A stretch of DNA of 64,000 bases from Herbaspirillum sp. (lineage in GTDB: Bacteria > Pseudomonadota > Gammaproteobacteria > Burkholderiales > Burkholderiaceae_D): contig NZ_JAGIBI010000001.1 of assembly GCF_017744395.1 (NCBI RefSeq), positions 620,001 to 684,000 of the forward strand. The letters run 5' to 3'. The notes beneath the pieces were generated by a model. The model worked only from the letters and a program-made list of their open reading frames with translations. It searched no databases and had not been told where the DNA came from. Shown here in pieces: positions 17,060 to 25,690 of this stretch. Positions within the stretch are counted from its first letter, which is position 1. Every line of letters begins with the position of its first letter. The translations under genes were made by a program, and so were the position numbers.

Positions 17060-17962
17060 GTGCATCTCGTCTGGCTGGAAGACTTCATTGAACTGGCGCG
17101 TAGCCGCAGTTTTTCGCGCGCCGCCGAAAACCGTTTCGTTACCCATCCGGCTTTCGGGCGCCGCATCAAGGCGCTGGAGCAATGGGTCGGGGCCGATCTG
17201 GTCACGCGCTCGCAACCGGTGACGCTGACCGCCGCCGGAAAGCTTTTCCTGGATGCCGCCAACAATGCGGTGGAAGTGCTGCACGCGGCGCGTGCCCAGC
17301 TGCAGGAAGCCCCGTCAGAGCCGGAAAAACTGTTGCGCATCGCCACCGGGCGCACGCTGTCGCGCACCTTCTTCCCTGACTGGTATGACGAAATCCGGCA
17401 GTATTGCGGAGACTTCCCGGTCTCGATCGCTACGGGCGGGACGCAAGACATCATCCTCAAGCTGGATGCCGGCGAGGCCGATATGCTGATCGCGTATTCC
17501 AGCCCGGTCACTCGCATGCTGATCAACCACCAGCGCTACGAATCGCTCAATATCGCCCACGAAGTGCTGCTGCCGGTATCGGCGCCGGACCAGCGCGGCA
17601 AGCCGCGATGGCCGCTTGAGCCCAAGGGCGCGCCGGTTCCCTGGCTGGCGTTTTCGCAAACGCTCACGCTGCGCGGCATCCTGGCCAAGCATTTGGCGGA
17701 TCTGGAATATAAGCCGGCGCTCAAGATGGCTTACCAGGCCGACTCGTACGAGGCTATCCAGGAAATGGCGATACGCGGCGCCGGGATGGCCTGGCTGCCG
17801 CAACGCTTGGTGGCCAGGGATATCACCGAACGGCGACTGTTGGTGGTTGGCGATGAGAACCTGAGGATCCGCTTCGATATTTCGCTATTGCGATTGCGCA
17901 CCAGCGTTCACCCGCTGGTACGTGCAATCTGGGACCATCTGAGCGCGCGCCATGCGCCCTGA
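17060..17962 (+). CDS. LysR-family transcriptional regulator
   Basis: A 300-residue regulator with an N-terminal winged helix-turn-helix (WLEDFIELARSRSFSRAAE..., residues 4-65) and a periplasmic-binding-protein-like effector domain. The start is GTG at 17060, preceded by AAGGAG at ideal distance; a longer open frame upstream is non-coding in appearance. The recognition helix reads VTHPAFGRRIKALE in place of the common VSQPALSRQI. It lies divergent to the MHS carrier and upstream of an AstE/AspA-type hydrolase, so carrier and hydrolase are the likely targets. The 385-base gap (16675-17059) must hold both promoters; I see no convincing T-N11-A site. Confidence 0.9.
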   Translation: MHLVWLEDFIELARSRSFSRAAENRFVTHPAFGRRIKALEQWVGADLVTRSQPVTLTAAGKLFLDAANNAVEVLHAARAQLQEAPSEPEKLLRIATGRTLSRTFFPDWYDEIRQYCGDFPVSIATGGTQDIILKLDAGEADMLIAYSSPVTRMLINHQRYESLNIAHEVLLPVSAPDQRGKPRWPLEPKGAPVPWLAFSQTLTLRGILAKHLADLEYKPALKMAYQADSYEAIQEMAIRGAGMAWLPQRLVARDITERRLLVVGDENLRIRFDISLLRLRTSVHPLVRAIWDHLSARHAP

Positions 17963-18108
17963 TCCCCTGCTGCGCTGACGAAACGGCACAAGTCCGTGCC
18001 CAATCGGCACGCGCCGCATTTTCCCGCCTGTCTATACTTCTCCGCATCGATTTTGCAACCTGGCCCCTGCGCTTGACTCGCATGGCGGCTGCCATTTTTG
18101 AGTGCCGA

Positions 18109-19095
18109 ATGATGAAGACACTGGAACAGATCCGAGCCACCCTGCCCCACTATCCGGTTGAGGTCGCCTTCCCTGACATTGAACCCTGGCGCTGCGGCAA
18201 TACCGGCGTGGATTTCGTACATAGCATCGATAGCGGCGTTGCCGGCCCGCATGTGATGGTATTGGCGCTCATGCATGGTAATGAAGTAAGCGGCGCCATT
18301 GCCGTCGACAAGCTGCTGCGCAAGAACCTGCGACCGTTGCGCGGCAAGATCACGCTGGGTTTCGGCAATGTCGCGGCCTATGCCCGCTTCGATCCGAATA
18401 ATGCAGATTCCTCGCGCTACATCGACGAAGACATGAATCGCGTCTGGAGCGCCCAACGCCTGGATGGCCCGGATGACTCGTCCGAACTGCGCCGTGCCCG
18501 CGAACTGCGCCCCATCATCGACACCGTCGATTTCATGCTGGACTTGCACTCGATGCATGAGGCCGCGCCTCCGCTGATCGTGAGCGGCCCGCTGGAAAAG
18601 GGCATGGAATTTTCCGCGCAGTTGGGAACGCCACGCCACGTGGTGGTCGACAAAGGCCATGCCAACGGCGTACGCATGCGCGATTACGGTGGCTTCGGCG
18701 ATCCCGCCAGCCTCAAGAACGCCTTGCTGGTGGAATGCGGCCAGCACTTCGCGGCAGTCAGCGAGCGCGTGGCGCTGGACGTGGCGGCGCGCTTCCTGCT
18801 GGCTACCGGCGTGGTCGACCGCCAGGCCGTGGCCGATATGCTGCAAGCCGACCCGGAACAAGCGCAGCGCTTTATCCAGGTCACCGATCCGGTGGTGGCC
18901 GAAAGCATGGAATTGGAATTCAGCGACGACTACCGCGGCATGGAAGTCATTGCCCGCGCCGGCACCGCCATCGCGCGCGAAGGCGGGCGCAGCATTGTCA
19001 CGCCCTATGACGAATGCACCCTTGTCATGCCTTCCCTGCGCCACATCGGCCCCGGGGTGACCGTGGTGCGCCTGGGCCGGGAAATCGTGCGCTGA
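18109..19095 (+). CDS. Succinylglutamate desuccinylase/aspartoacylase-family zinc hydrolase
   Basis: A 328-residue zinc carboxypeptidase-fold enzyme. Zinc ligands are H56 and E59 in MHGNEVSG and H147 in DLHSMH. A substrate-binding RYIDEDMNRVW block lies at 103-113, and a probable catalytic glutamate is in LVECGQH near residue 210. The family removes acyl groups from N-acylated amino acids (AstE on succinylglutamate, AspA on N-acetylaspartate). No other arginine-succinyltransferase genes are present, so an acyl amino acid or related amide taken up by the nearby carrier is more likely. The start MMKTLEQ at 18109 follows a purine-rich site; an ATG 12 codons upstream is less likely. Confidence 0.85.
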   Translation: MMKTLEQIRATLPHYPVEVAFPDIEPWRCGNTGVDFVHSIDSGVAGPHVMVLALMHGNEVSGAIAVDKLLRKNLRPLRGKITLGFGNVAAYARFDPNNADSSRYIDEDMNRVWSAQRLDGPDDSSELRRARELRPIIDTVDFMLDLHSMHEAAPPLIVSGPLEKGMEFSAQLGTPRHVVVDKGHANGVRMRDYGGFGDPASLKNALLVECGQHFAAVSERVALDVAARFLLATGVVDRQAVADMLQADPEQAQRFIQVTDPVVAESMELEFSDDYRGMEVIARAGTAIAREGGRSIVTPYDECTLVMPSLRHIGPGVTVVRLGREIVR

Positions 19096-19151
19096 GGAAA
19101 CGGCGCCATCCAAGGCTGCAGGCGCGCATCCTCGCGCCTACATTGCCGGCA

Positions 19152-19865
19152 TTACTTGAGCGGAGTCGCCCGCAACGCCTTCATCGACTCGGTCGCCGTA
19201 TGCTCGGAATGCTCCTTCATCAGCTGCGGCAGTTTGCTGCGGTCCGCGGCCTGCAGCGCCGCCATGATCGCCTCATGCTCGTCGAGCGACTCCTGCCAGC
19301 GCGCGCTGTCTGCATTGGCCACGCCGCGCGCGCGGTGGATCTTGGTCATCAGGCCGGCGTAGATCGACGACAGCACCGGGTTTTGCGCGGCGTCGATCAT
19401 CATCTGGTGGATTTCCTGGTTGAGTTGAAAGTACGCAGCGCGCTTGCCATTGTGGTGATGGGCGACCATCGCCTGGTGCTTGCGCTCGATCGCATGCAAT
19501 GCGCCTTCCGTCACCCGCTTCGCCAGGCACCGGCCGGCCGTTTCCTCCAGGCCGTGCAGCACTTCGAATACGGCGGCGATCTCGTCGATGTCGATCGCGG
19601 CGACGCGATAGCCGATGTGCTGGCGATGCGTTACCAATCCTTCCACAGCCAATACCTTGAGCGCTTCACGCAGCGGCGTCTTCGAAATATCGAAGTATTC
19701 GCACAAGTCTTTTTCCAGGATGCGGCTGCCGGGCGCGAGTTCGCCTTCCTGGATCATTTCGCGCAGGTGGTCGGCGATGTCTGTGTACAGGCCATTGCGG
19801 CGCACACGCGCGGAAGGCGCGGCGCGCGGCGCTTTGGCCGGTTTGCTTTCATTCTCGGTCAGCAT
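19152..19865 (-). CDS. GntR-family regulator, FCD (FadR/VanR) subfamily
   Basis: A 237-residue regulator with an N-terminal winged helix-turn-helix (GLYTDIADHLREMIQEG..., recognition part DISKTPLREALKVL) and an all-helical FCD ligand domain with the expected histidines. It is divergent to the MFS carrier, racemase-like and hydantoinase genes, and is their likely repressor. The ATG at 19865 (MLTENESK) is chosen because the longer frame begins with TTG in an AT-rich promoter region. The 432-base gap to the operon carries a sigma-70 promoter and a structured leader. Confidence 0.9.
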   Translation of the reverse strand: MLTENESKPAKAPRAAPSARVRRNGLYTDIADHLREMIQEGELAPGSRILEKDLCEYFDISKTPLREALKVLAVEGLVTHRQHIGYRVAAIDIDEIAAVFEVLHGLEETAGRCLAKRVTEGALHAIERKHQAMVAHHHNGKRAAYFQLNQEIHQMMIDAAQNPVLSSIYAGLMTKIHRARGVANADSARWQESLDEHEAIMAALQAADRSKLPQLMKEHSEHTATESMKALRATPLK

Positions 19866-19955
19866 GTTGCCAGATGGGTTCGTAAATCCAGTCAAAACAA
19901 TAACATGCTTTCAAACTATTTTAGTTATACGTTTAAAATCAATGATTTACATAGC

Positions 19956-19984
19956 TTGTAATTACAGATTAAGTATTCTATACT
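19956..19984 (+). promoter_or_regulatory. Sigma-70 promoter of the hydantoinase operon
   Basis: A -35-like TTGTAA (19956-19961) is followed by 17 bases and TATACT (19979-19984). It lies in an A+T-rich stretch between the GntR gene and the operon. It would give a 5' leader of about 300 bases before the carrier gene, containing the decoy initiation site and the hairpin. Confidence 0.5.
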
Positions 19985-20058
19985 CCTTTCAAACGAGTGC
20001 AGGCGCGCTCGTTTTCTAATCAGATAACGCATAAATTAAAAATCACAGGAGCGAGACC

Positions 20059-20085
20059 ATGCCAACCACATTCAACACAGCGTAG
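20059..20085 (+). other. Eight-codon upstream ORF resembling the start of the downstream gene
   Basis: ATG plus seven sense codons (MPTTFNTA) then TAG, with a strong AGGAG ribosome-binding site. Site and first codons closely match the true carrier start at 20298: AGGAG-x-GAGACC before both, then M-x-T-x-x-N-T-A. It may be a decayed duplicate of the initiation region or a regulatory leader ORF. Confidence 0.5.
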
Positions 20086-20186
20086 CTACCGCACTTACGG
20101 CTGCGCGCCTCGCCGCAAATTGCCTGAATGCGCATTTGCATGCATCCGGCGAGACCGCGAACCGCTTCCAACCAATACGACAACAA

Positions 20187-20217
20187 GTCTGTCGTGCGCC
20201 GGATTCGGCGCACAGAC
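20187..20217 (+). repeat. Long hairpin in the operon leader
   Basis: The arms GTCTGT-cgt-GCGCCG and CGGCGC-ACAGAC with a four-base loop form a 12-bp stem with one three-base bulge. No T run follows, so it is not a simple terminator. It may be a regulatory leader structure or protect the mRNA. Confidence 0.4.
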
Positions 20218-20297
20218 CGGGCCGACCGACTACGCCCTGAAACAATGCAGTGCCGTTTCAGGAGCGATGACACATCCAATCGAGGAGTGAGACCACA

Positions 20298-21593
20298 ATG
20301 AGCACCGCTATTAATACGGCTGCCGCCGGACAGAAGACGACTGTCCGCTGGAAAATCTTTTTCATGATGCTGTTCCTGATCGCGATCAACTACATCGACC
20401 GCGCCTCCCTTTCCGTCGCGATGCCGCTGATCGCCAAGGAATTCGACCTGAGCCCCACCATGCAGGGCCTGATCCTCAGCTCCTTCTTCTGGACCTATGC
20501 CTTCATGCAGATTCCGGGCGGCATGCTGGCCGACCGCTTCAAGCCGCGCATCGTGATCGCCGCCGCGACGCTGTTCTGGGGCTTCTTCCAGGCCATCGCG
20601 GCAGTGTGCACCAACGCTACCAGCCTGCTGCTGACGCGCCTGGGCCTGGGCGCGGCGGAAGCGCCGATCTATCCGGCCGGCGGTAAGTTGAACGCCATCT
20701 GGATGACCCAGAACGAACGCGGCCGCGGCGCCACGCTGCTGGACGGCGGCGCACCGCTGGGCGCGGCGCTGGGCGCCATCATCATCACCTGGCTGATCGG
20801 CGCGCTCGGCTCCTGGCGCCTGGCCTTCGTGGTCGCCGGCGTGGGCACCGTGCTGGCCGGTATCGGCGCCTGGTACTACATCCGCAACAACCCGCGCGAC
20901 CATGCCGGCGTCAACGATGCGGAAGCCTCCTATATTGAAGAATCGCACGCGCTGGAGTACAGCAAGGAACCCGAGAACGCCAGCGGCCGCACGATGGATT
21001 TCTTCAAATACCGTTCGGTGTGGTTCATGTTCTTCGGCTGGATGTGCTTCAACAGCGTGTTCTACGGCCTGCTGACCTGGATGCCGAACTACCTGAACAA
21101 GGTGCACGGTTTCGACATCAAGCAGATGGGCGGCGCCAGCTTCATCATCTTCTTCTCCGGTTTCGTCGGCGAACTGGTCGGCGGCTGGATCGCGGACAAG
21201 TGGAAAAGCGCCGGCGCCAGCCCGAACAAGGTGATGCGCACCCTCTTCGGCATCGCCGCCGTGGTCGCCACCGTCTCGATCTTCTCGGTGGCTTATACGA
21301 AGGATCCGGTCACCGTCGTCGTGCTGCTGTCGACCACCCTCTTCTTCCTGCGCTGGTGCGGCCTGTTCTGGTGCATCCCGTCGATCCTGGCGACCCGCAA
21401 CAAGATCGGCTTCCTGGGCGGCACCATGAACCTGGGCGGCAACATCGGCGGCATCTGCGTCCCCATCATCGTCGGCATGATCGTCCAGTTCACAGGTTCC
21501 TACTTCCTGGCGCTGATGTTCTTCGCCGCCGCCGGCGTGGGCCTGTTCATCTGCTCGACCGGCATCGACTACGAGAAGAAGCTTCCCGTTTAA
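20298..21593 (+). CDS. MFS transporter, anion:cation symporter (ACS)-like
   Basis: A 431-residue carrier with about 12 membrane segments. ACS-family signatures are INYIDRASLSVAMPLI in helix 1, FMQIPGGMLADRF and GLGAAEAPIYPAG, as in glucarate, galactonate and hexuronate transporters. It is the first gene of a unit with a racemase-fold enzyme and a hydantoinase, so it probably imports the operon's substrate (a hydantoin, dihydropyrimidine or related cyclic amide/imide). A GAGGAG site precedes the ATG at 20298. Control is probably by the divergent GntR protein. Confidence 0.88.
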   Translation: MSTAINTAAAGQKTTVRWKIFFMMLFLIAINYIDRASLSVAMPLIAKEFDLSPTMQGLILSSFFWTYAFMQIPGGMLADRFKPRIVIAAATLFWGFFQAIAAVCTNATSLLLTRLGLGAAEAPIYPAGGKLNAIWMTQNERGRGATLLDGGAPLGAALGAIIITWLIGALGSWRLAFVVAGVGTVLAGIGAWYYIRNNPRDHAGVNDAEASYIEESHALEYSKEPENASGRTMDFFKYRSVWFMFFGWMCFNSVFYGLLTWMPNYLNKVHGFDIKQMGGASFIIFFSGFVGELVGGWIADKWKSAGASPNKVMRTLFGIAAVVATVSIFSVAYTKDPVTVVVLLSTTLFFLRWCGLFWCIPSILATRNKIGFLGGTMNLGGNIGGICVPIIVGMIVQFTGSYFLALMFFAAAGVGLFICSTGIDYEKKLPV

Positions 21594-21653
21594 CATTGGC
21601 CATCCCATTTCGTACCCCGCAACATTCACCGATACAGATACAGAAAGACTGAA

Positions 21654-22382
21654 ATGACAAAACGCACCCTGCTCGGCATGCTGACCCCCTCCTCCAACAC
21701 CTCGCTGGAACCGATGACCAGCGCGATGGTTGCCGGACTGCCTGGCGTCTCGGCCCACTTCGCCCGCTTCACCGTCACCGAAATCTCCCTGCGCGACCAG
21801 GCCCTGGGCCAATTCGACGACAGCAAGATCCTGGAAGCCGCCAAGCTGCTGGCCGACGCCAAGGTCGACGTGATCGGCTGGAACGGCACCTCCTCCGGCT
21901 GGCTCGGCTTCGAGGCCGACGAGCGCCTGTGCCGTCGCATCACCGAAGCCACCGGCATCCCGGCCACCACCTCGGTGCTGGCGCTCAACGAGATCCTGAC
22001 CCAGACCGGCGCCAAGGATTTCGGCCTGGTCACCCCGTACCTGGACGACGTGCAGGAAAAGATCGTCGCCAACTACGACCGCTCCGGCTACAACTGCATC
22101 GCCGAAAAGCACCTCGGCCTGCACGTGAACTTCTCGTTCTCGGAAGTCACCGAAGACCAGATCCGCGGCATGGTGCGCGAAGTAGCCAAGAGCAAGCCCA
22201 AGGCCATCTCCACCTTCTGCACCAACCTGAAGGCGGCGCACCTGGTGGAAGAGCTGGAAAACGAAACCGGCATTCCCATCTACGACACCATTTCGACCGT
22301 GGTCTGGAAGTCGCTGAAGGTGGCCGGCTACGACACCACCAAGGTCAAGGGATGGGGCCGCCTGTTCCGTGAAGTGATCTAA
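21654..22382 (+). CDS. Asp/Glu racemase-superfamily enzyme (maleate isomerase/arylmalonate decarboxylase-like)
   Basis: A 242-residue protein of the aspartate/glutamate racemase fold, with LTPSSNTSLEP (10-20), the first catalytic loop GWNGTSSGW (75-83) and VTPYLDD (126-132). The second loop contains C189 (STFCTNL). Racemases and maleate isomerases have a cysteine in both loops; here the first is replaced by Thr/Ser. The same single-cysteine arrangement is known in arylmalonate decarboxylase. The enzyme may therefore be a decarboxylase or isomerase rather than a two-base racemase. It stands between carrier and hydantoinase and probably acts on the same substrate or its ring-opened product. Confidence 0.8.
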   Translation: MTKRTLLGMLTPSSNTSLEPMTSAMVAGLPGVSAHFARFTVTEISLRDQALGQFDDSKILEAAKLLADAKVDVIGWNGTSSGWLGFEADERLCRRITEATGIPATTSVLALNEILTQTGAKDFGLVTPYLDDVQEKIVANYDRSGYNCIAEKHLGLHVNFSFSEVTEDQIRGMVREVAKSKPKAISTFCTNLKAAHLVEELENETGIPIYDTISTVVWKSLKVAGYDTTKVKGWGRLFREVI

Positions 22383-22467
22383 TAAGTTATCTGCCCGCCC
22401 CGATCCTGGCGTCCCGCATGGGGCGCCGGGACCGGGCATTTATTCCAATCCCGACAGGAGAACGATC

Positions 22468-23898
22468 ATCGCAACCGCATACGACCTCGTGATTCGCAAT
22501 GCCGACGTGGCGACGGCTTCGGATCGCTTCCGATGTGATATCGGCATCCGCGACGGCCGCATCGCCGCGCTCGGCGCCAACCTCGATGCCGGCGCCGAAG
22601 AGATCGATGCCGCCGGCATGCTGGTGCTGCCCGGCGGCGTCGACGCCCACTGCCACCTCGACCAGCCCATGCCCGAAGGCATGCGCATGGCCGACGATTT
22701 CTTCACCGGTACCCGCTCGGCCGCTTGCGGCGGCACCACCACCGTGATCCCCTTCGCCGCCCAGGAAAAGGGCGGCTCGCTGCGCGCCGCGGTCGAGGAC
22801 TACCACCGCCGCGCCGACGGCAAGGCAGTCGTCGACTATGCCTTCCACCTGATCGTCGCCGACCCGACGCCCCAGGTATTGAACGAAGAACTGCCGCGCC
22901 TGATCCGCGAAGGCTACAGCTCGTTCAAGATCTACATGACCTACGACGACCTCAAGCTGTCCGACCATGAGATCCTGAAGGTGCTGACCGTCGCGCGCGA
23001 GCATAAGGCGCTGGTGATGATCCATGCCGAGAATTCGGACTGCATCGCCTGGCTGACCGAACGCCTGAACGACGAAGGCCATACCGCGCCGAAGTACCAC
23101 GCGGTGTCGCGCCCGATGGCGGTCGAACGCGAAGCCACGCACCGCGCCATCACCTTCTCGGAACTGGCCGACGTGCCGATCCTGATCGTGCACGTATCAG
23201 GCCGCGAAGCGATCGAGCAGATCCGCTGGGCGCATGGCCGCGGCCTACCGATCTACGCGGAGACCTGCCCACAGTACCTGTTCCTCTCAGAACAGGACCT
23301 GGGCGGCGAAGGCTACCACGGCGCCAAGTGCGTCTGCAGCCCGCCGCCGCGCGACATCGGCAACCAGCGCGCGGTGTGGGACGGCCTGGCCGGCGGCGTC
23401 TTCTCGGTGTTTTCTTCCGACCATGCGCCGTTCCGCTACGACGATGCGGAGGGCAAAAAGCTGGGCGGCAAGGAACAGCCGTTCCAGTACATCCCGAACG
23501 GCATCCCCGGGCTGGAGACGCGCTTGCCGCTGCTGTTTTCCGGCGGCGTGATGGAAGGCCGCATCGACGTCCACCAGTTCGTGGCGCTGACCGCGACCAA
23601 CCCTGCCAAGATGTACGGGCTGTATCCCCGCAAGGGATCGATCATGATCGGCGCCGATGCCGACATCGTGCTGTGGGACACCAGGCGCAAGGTAACCATC
23701 GCCAATGCGCTGCTGCACCACGACGTCGACTACACCCCTTACGAGGGCCGGACGGTGCAAGGCTGGCCGGTGCTGACGCTGTCGCGCGGGAAGGTGGTCA
23801 GCCGCGACCAGGCGTTTGCGGGGGAAATGGGAAGCGGCCGCTTCCTGCCATGCGGCGCGCCGCAGGTGCCACGCCTGCAGCAGGGAAAAAGCATCTAG
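22468..23898 (+). CDS. Hydantoinase/dihydropyrimidinase (apparent non-ATG start)
   Basis: A cyclic-amidase of about 476 residues that opens hydantoin or dihydropyrimidine rings. Counting from ATC at 22468, the dinuclear metal site is complete: H61 and H63 (DAHCHLD), the lysine that is carboxylated K154 (SSFKIYM), H186 (MIHAEN), H242 (IVHVSG) and D318 (SSDHAPF). Homology at the N-terminus (AYDLVIRNADVATA) extends upstream of the first in-frame GTG at 22489. An AGGAG site lies seven bases before the ATC codon where ATG is expected. Either translation starts at this rare AUC, or at GTG 22489 with loss of the first strand. It is the third gene of the operon. Confidence 0.88.
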   Translation: MATAYDLVIRNADVATASDRFRCDIGIRDGRIAALGANLDAGAEEIDAAGMLVLPGGVDAHCHLDQPMPEGMRMADDFFTGTRSAACGGTTTVIPFAAQEKGGSLRAAVEDYHRRADGKAVVDYAFHLIVADPTPQVLNEELPRLIREGYSSFKIYMTYDDLKLSDHEILKVLTVAREHKALVMIHAENSDCIAWLTERLNDEGHTAPKYHAVSRPMAVEREATHRAITFSELADVPILIVHVSGREAIEQIRWAHGRGLPIYAETCPQYLFLSEQDLGGEGYHGAKCVCSPPPRDIGNQRAVWDGLAGGVFSVFSSDHAPFRYDDAEGKKLGGKEQPFQYIPNGIPGLETRLPLLFSGGVMEGRIDVHQFVALTATNPAKMYGLYPRKGSIMIGADADIVLWDTRRKVTIANALLHHDVDYTPYEGRTVQGWPVLTLSRGKVVSRDQAFAGEMGSGRFLPCGAPQVPRLQQGKSI

Positions 23899-23935
23899 GC
23901 AACGGCCTGGAGGACAGGCTTGCGCCTGGATCTTT

Positions 23936-25516
23936 CTAGCGCAAGCCCAGCCGCTTGGCCAAACGGCTCAGGTTGGCCCGGTCCAGCCCCAGCTCGCGCG
24001 CGGTAGCGGCCAGATTGTTGGCATTGCGCTCCAGGCTGGAGGCAACCAGTTTGCGCTCATAGTTTTCGACGGCATCGCGCAGGCTGGTGCTGGTGCTTTG
24101 CACGGTGTCGGACTGACTTTCATCTTCGGCACTCTTCACCGCTTCAATAGCTTCGGGCGCCCGCAACTCAAGCTCTTCCGCTCCCAGCGTCAGGATGGCG
24201 GGACGCAGCTTGTGAGCGGCCAGGGCGCGCAATGCGCTGCGGCCGACCAGGTGTTCCAGTTCACGGATGTTGCCCGGCCAGGCATAGCCGAGCAAGGCAC
24301 GCTGCGCATCGGCCGACAGGCGCAGGCTGGACAACCCGAGCCGTGCCCGGTTCTGTTCCAGGAAATAGCCGGCCAGCAGCAGCACATCGCGCCCACGCTC
24401 GCGCAAGGGCGGCACGCGGATCGGGAAGACCGAGAGGCGATGGTAGAAGTCGGCGCGAAAACGCCCGCGCTTGACCTCCTCGGCCAGGTCGCGGTTGGTG
24501 GCGGCGATGAGCCGCACATCGACCCGGTGCTCGCGGTCCGAGCCGACCCTTTGCAACTGCCCGCTTTGCAGCACCCGCAGCAACTTGGCCTGCACCGCCA
24601 GCGGCAATTCGCCCACCTCGTCCAGGAACAGCGTGCCGCCGTCGGCCATTTCGAACTTGCCGCGGCGGTCGGCCACCGCGCCGGAAAAGGCGCCGCGGAT
24701 GTGGCCGAACAATTCGCTTTCCACCAGCGTGTCGGGCAATGCCGCGCAATTGAGGCTGATCATCGGCTTATGCGCGCGCGGCGAGGCGGCATGCAAGGCA
24801 TGCGCCACCAATTCCTTGCCCACGCCGGTTTCGCCGGTCACCAGCACCGTCATGTCGCTGGGGCCGGCCATGCGGATCTCCTGCATCAGTTGCTGATGCG
24901 CCGGGCTCTGGCCGATCAGTTCGCGCTTGCCCTGGCTCTCCTCCAATCCCAGCCGGTAGGCTTCGGCGCGCTGGCGCTCCTGTTCGCCGGCGGCCGACAA
25001 ATGGTCGATGCGTTCGGCCACGTTGACGGTGGCGGCAGCCAGGTCGGCGAACGCCTGCAGAGAAGCCATGTCGACGCTGTCGAAGCGCCCCGCTCCCAGC
25101 GCGTCCAGCGTCACCAGCCCCCACGGCCGGCCATTGACGGTCAGCGCGCAGCCCATGCAGTCATGCACTTCCAACTGGCCGGAATGGATGTCGTTGAGGC
25201 CGTCGACCAAGCCGTCATACGGATCCGGCAGCGACGAGTCGGCCGGGAAGCGCGTGGGCTCATCGTTGCCCAGCAACACGCCGAAGCGCGGATGCTCGCT
25301 GACCCTGAAACGCCGCCCCAGCGTATCGCCCGACAGGCCGTCGATGGCCAGCGGCACCAGCACCTCGCCCTCCAGGCGCAACAGCGCGGCGGCATCGCAA
25401 GGGAACAGCGTGCGCATGGTTTGCAGCAGGCGCCGGTAGCGCTCGCGCTCGTCCATCTCGCGAGACAGGTCGGCGACCAGCGGCAGCAAGGCATCGAGCA
25501 AGGCCTTTGATGTCAT
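23936..25516 (-). CDS. norR: NorR, nitric-oxide-responsive sigma-54 activator
   Basis: A 526-residue enhancer-binding protein. The N-terminal GAF domain (about 25-170) binds NO at a non-haem iron in characterised NorR; C120 in VHDC is a candidate ligand. The AAA+ domain has Walker A GETGVGKE at 228-235 and Walker B LFLDEVGE. The sigma-54 contact loop reads GAFSGA (275-280) instead of GAFTGA. A Fis-type helix-turn-helix ends the protein. It is divergent to hmp, and the shared intergenic region has three NorR-type sites, one overlapping its own start codon, so it probably represses itself. The role is to switch on NO detoxification. Confidence 0.93.
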   Translation of the reverse strand: MTSKALLDALLPLVADLSREMDERERYRRLLQTMRTLFPCDAAALLRLEGEVLVPLAIDGLSGDTLGRRFRVSEHPRFGVLLGNDEPTRFPADSSLPDPYDGLVDGLNDIHSGQLEVHDCMGCALTVNGRPWGLVTLDALGAGRFDSVDMASLQAFADLAAATVNVAERIDHLSAAGEQERQRAEAYRLGLEESQGKRELIGQSPAHQQLMQEIRMAGPSDMTVLVTGETGVGKELVAHALHAASPRAHKPMISLNCAALPDTLVESELFGHIRGAFSGAVADRRGKFEMADGGTLFLDEVGELPLAVQAKLLRVLQSGQLQRVGSDREHRVDVRLIAATNRDLAEEVKRGRFRADFYHRLSVFPIRVPPLRERGRDVLLLAGYFLEQNRARLGLSSLRLSADAQRALLGYAWPGNIRELEHLVGRSALRALAAHKLRPAILTLGAEELELRAPEAIEAVKSAEDESQSDTVQSTSTSLRDAVENYERKLVASSLERNANNLAATARELGLDRANLSRLAKRLGLR

Positions 25517-25567
25517 TTTGACTCTGGACAGTGAATATTTAAGTCATTCTGACACGGTTTATTCGAC
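25512..25567. promoter_or_regulatory. Three NorR-type enhancer sites
   Basis: Three GT-N7-AC elements lie at 25512-25522 (GTCATTTTGAC), 25543-25553 (GTCATTCTGAC) and 25557-25567 (GTTTATTCGAC). The first overlaps the norR start codon. NorR in E. coli uses three sites of this form to build its hexamer upstream of a sigma-54 promoter. Confidence 0.75.
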
Positions 25568-25609
25568 ACAGGCAAATTGCAAGTAATTGATTTATAAGGA
25601 TTGCCGCAC

Positions 25610-25625
25610 TGGCACAGGATTCGCA
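25610..25625 (+). promoter_or_regulatory. Sigma-54 promoter of hmp
   Basis: TGGCAC-N5-TCGCA differs by one base from the consensus TGGCAC-N5-TTGCA and keeps the exact 10-base GG-to-GC spacing. It lies 66 bases before the hmp start and downstream of the NorR sites. Confidence 0.75.
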
Positions 25626-25690
25626 ATAGGGAAAGCGAACCGGCGTTCCGGCTTGTTACTCACTTTCTTCCACTCCTGGAAAGGCGAACC

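Noticed and set aside
20043..22439. Very long open frame on the minus strand opposite the MFS and racemase-like genes
   Set aside because: It is antisense to genes with clear protein families. Its translation is His/Gln/Arg-rich low complexity, typical of the complement of GC-rich codons.
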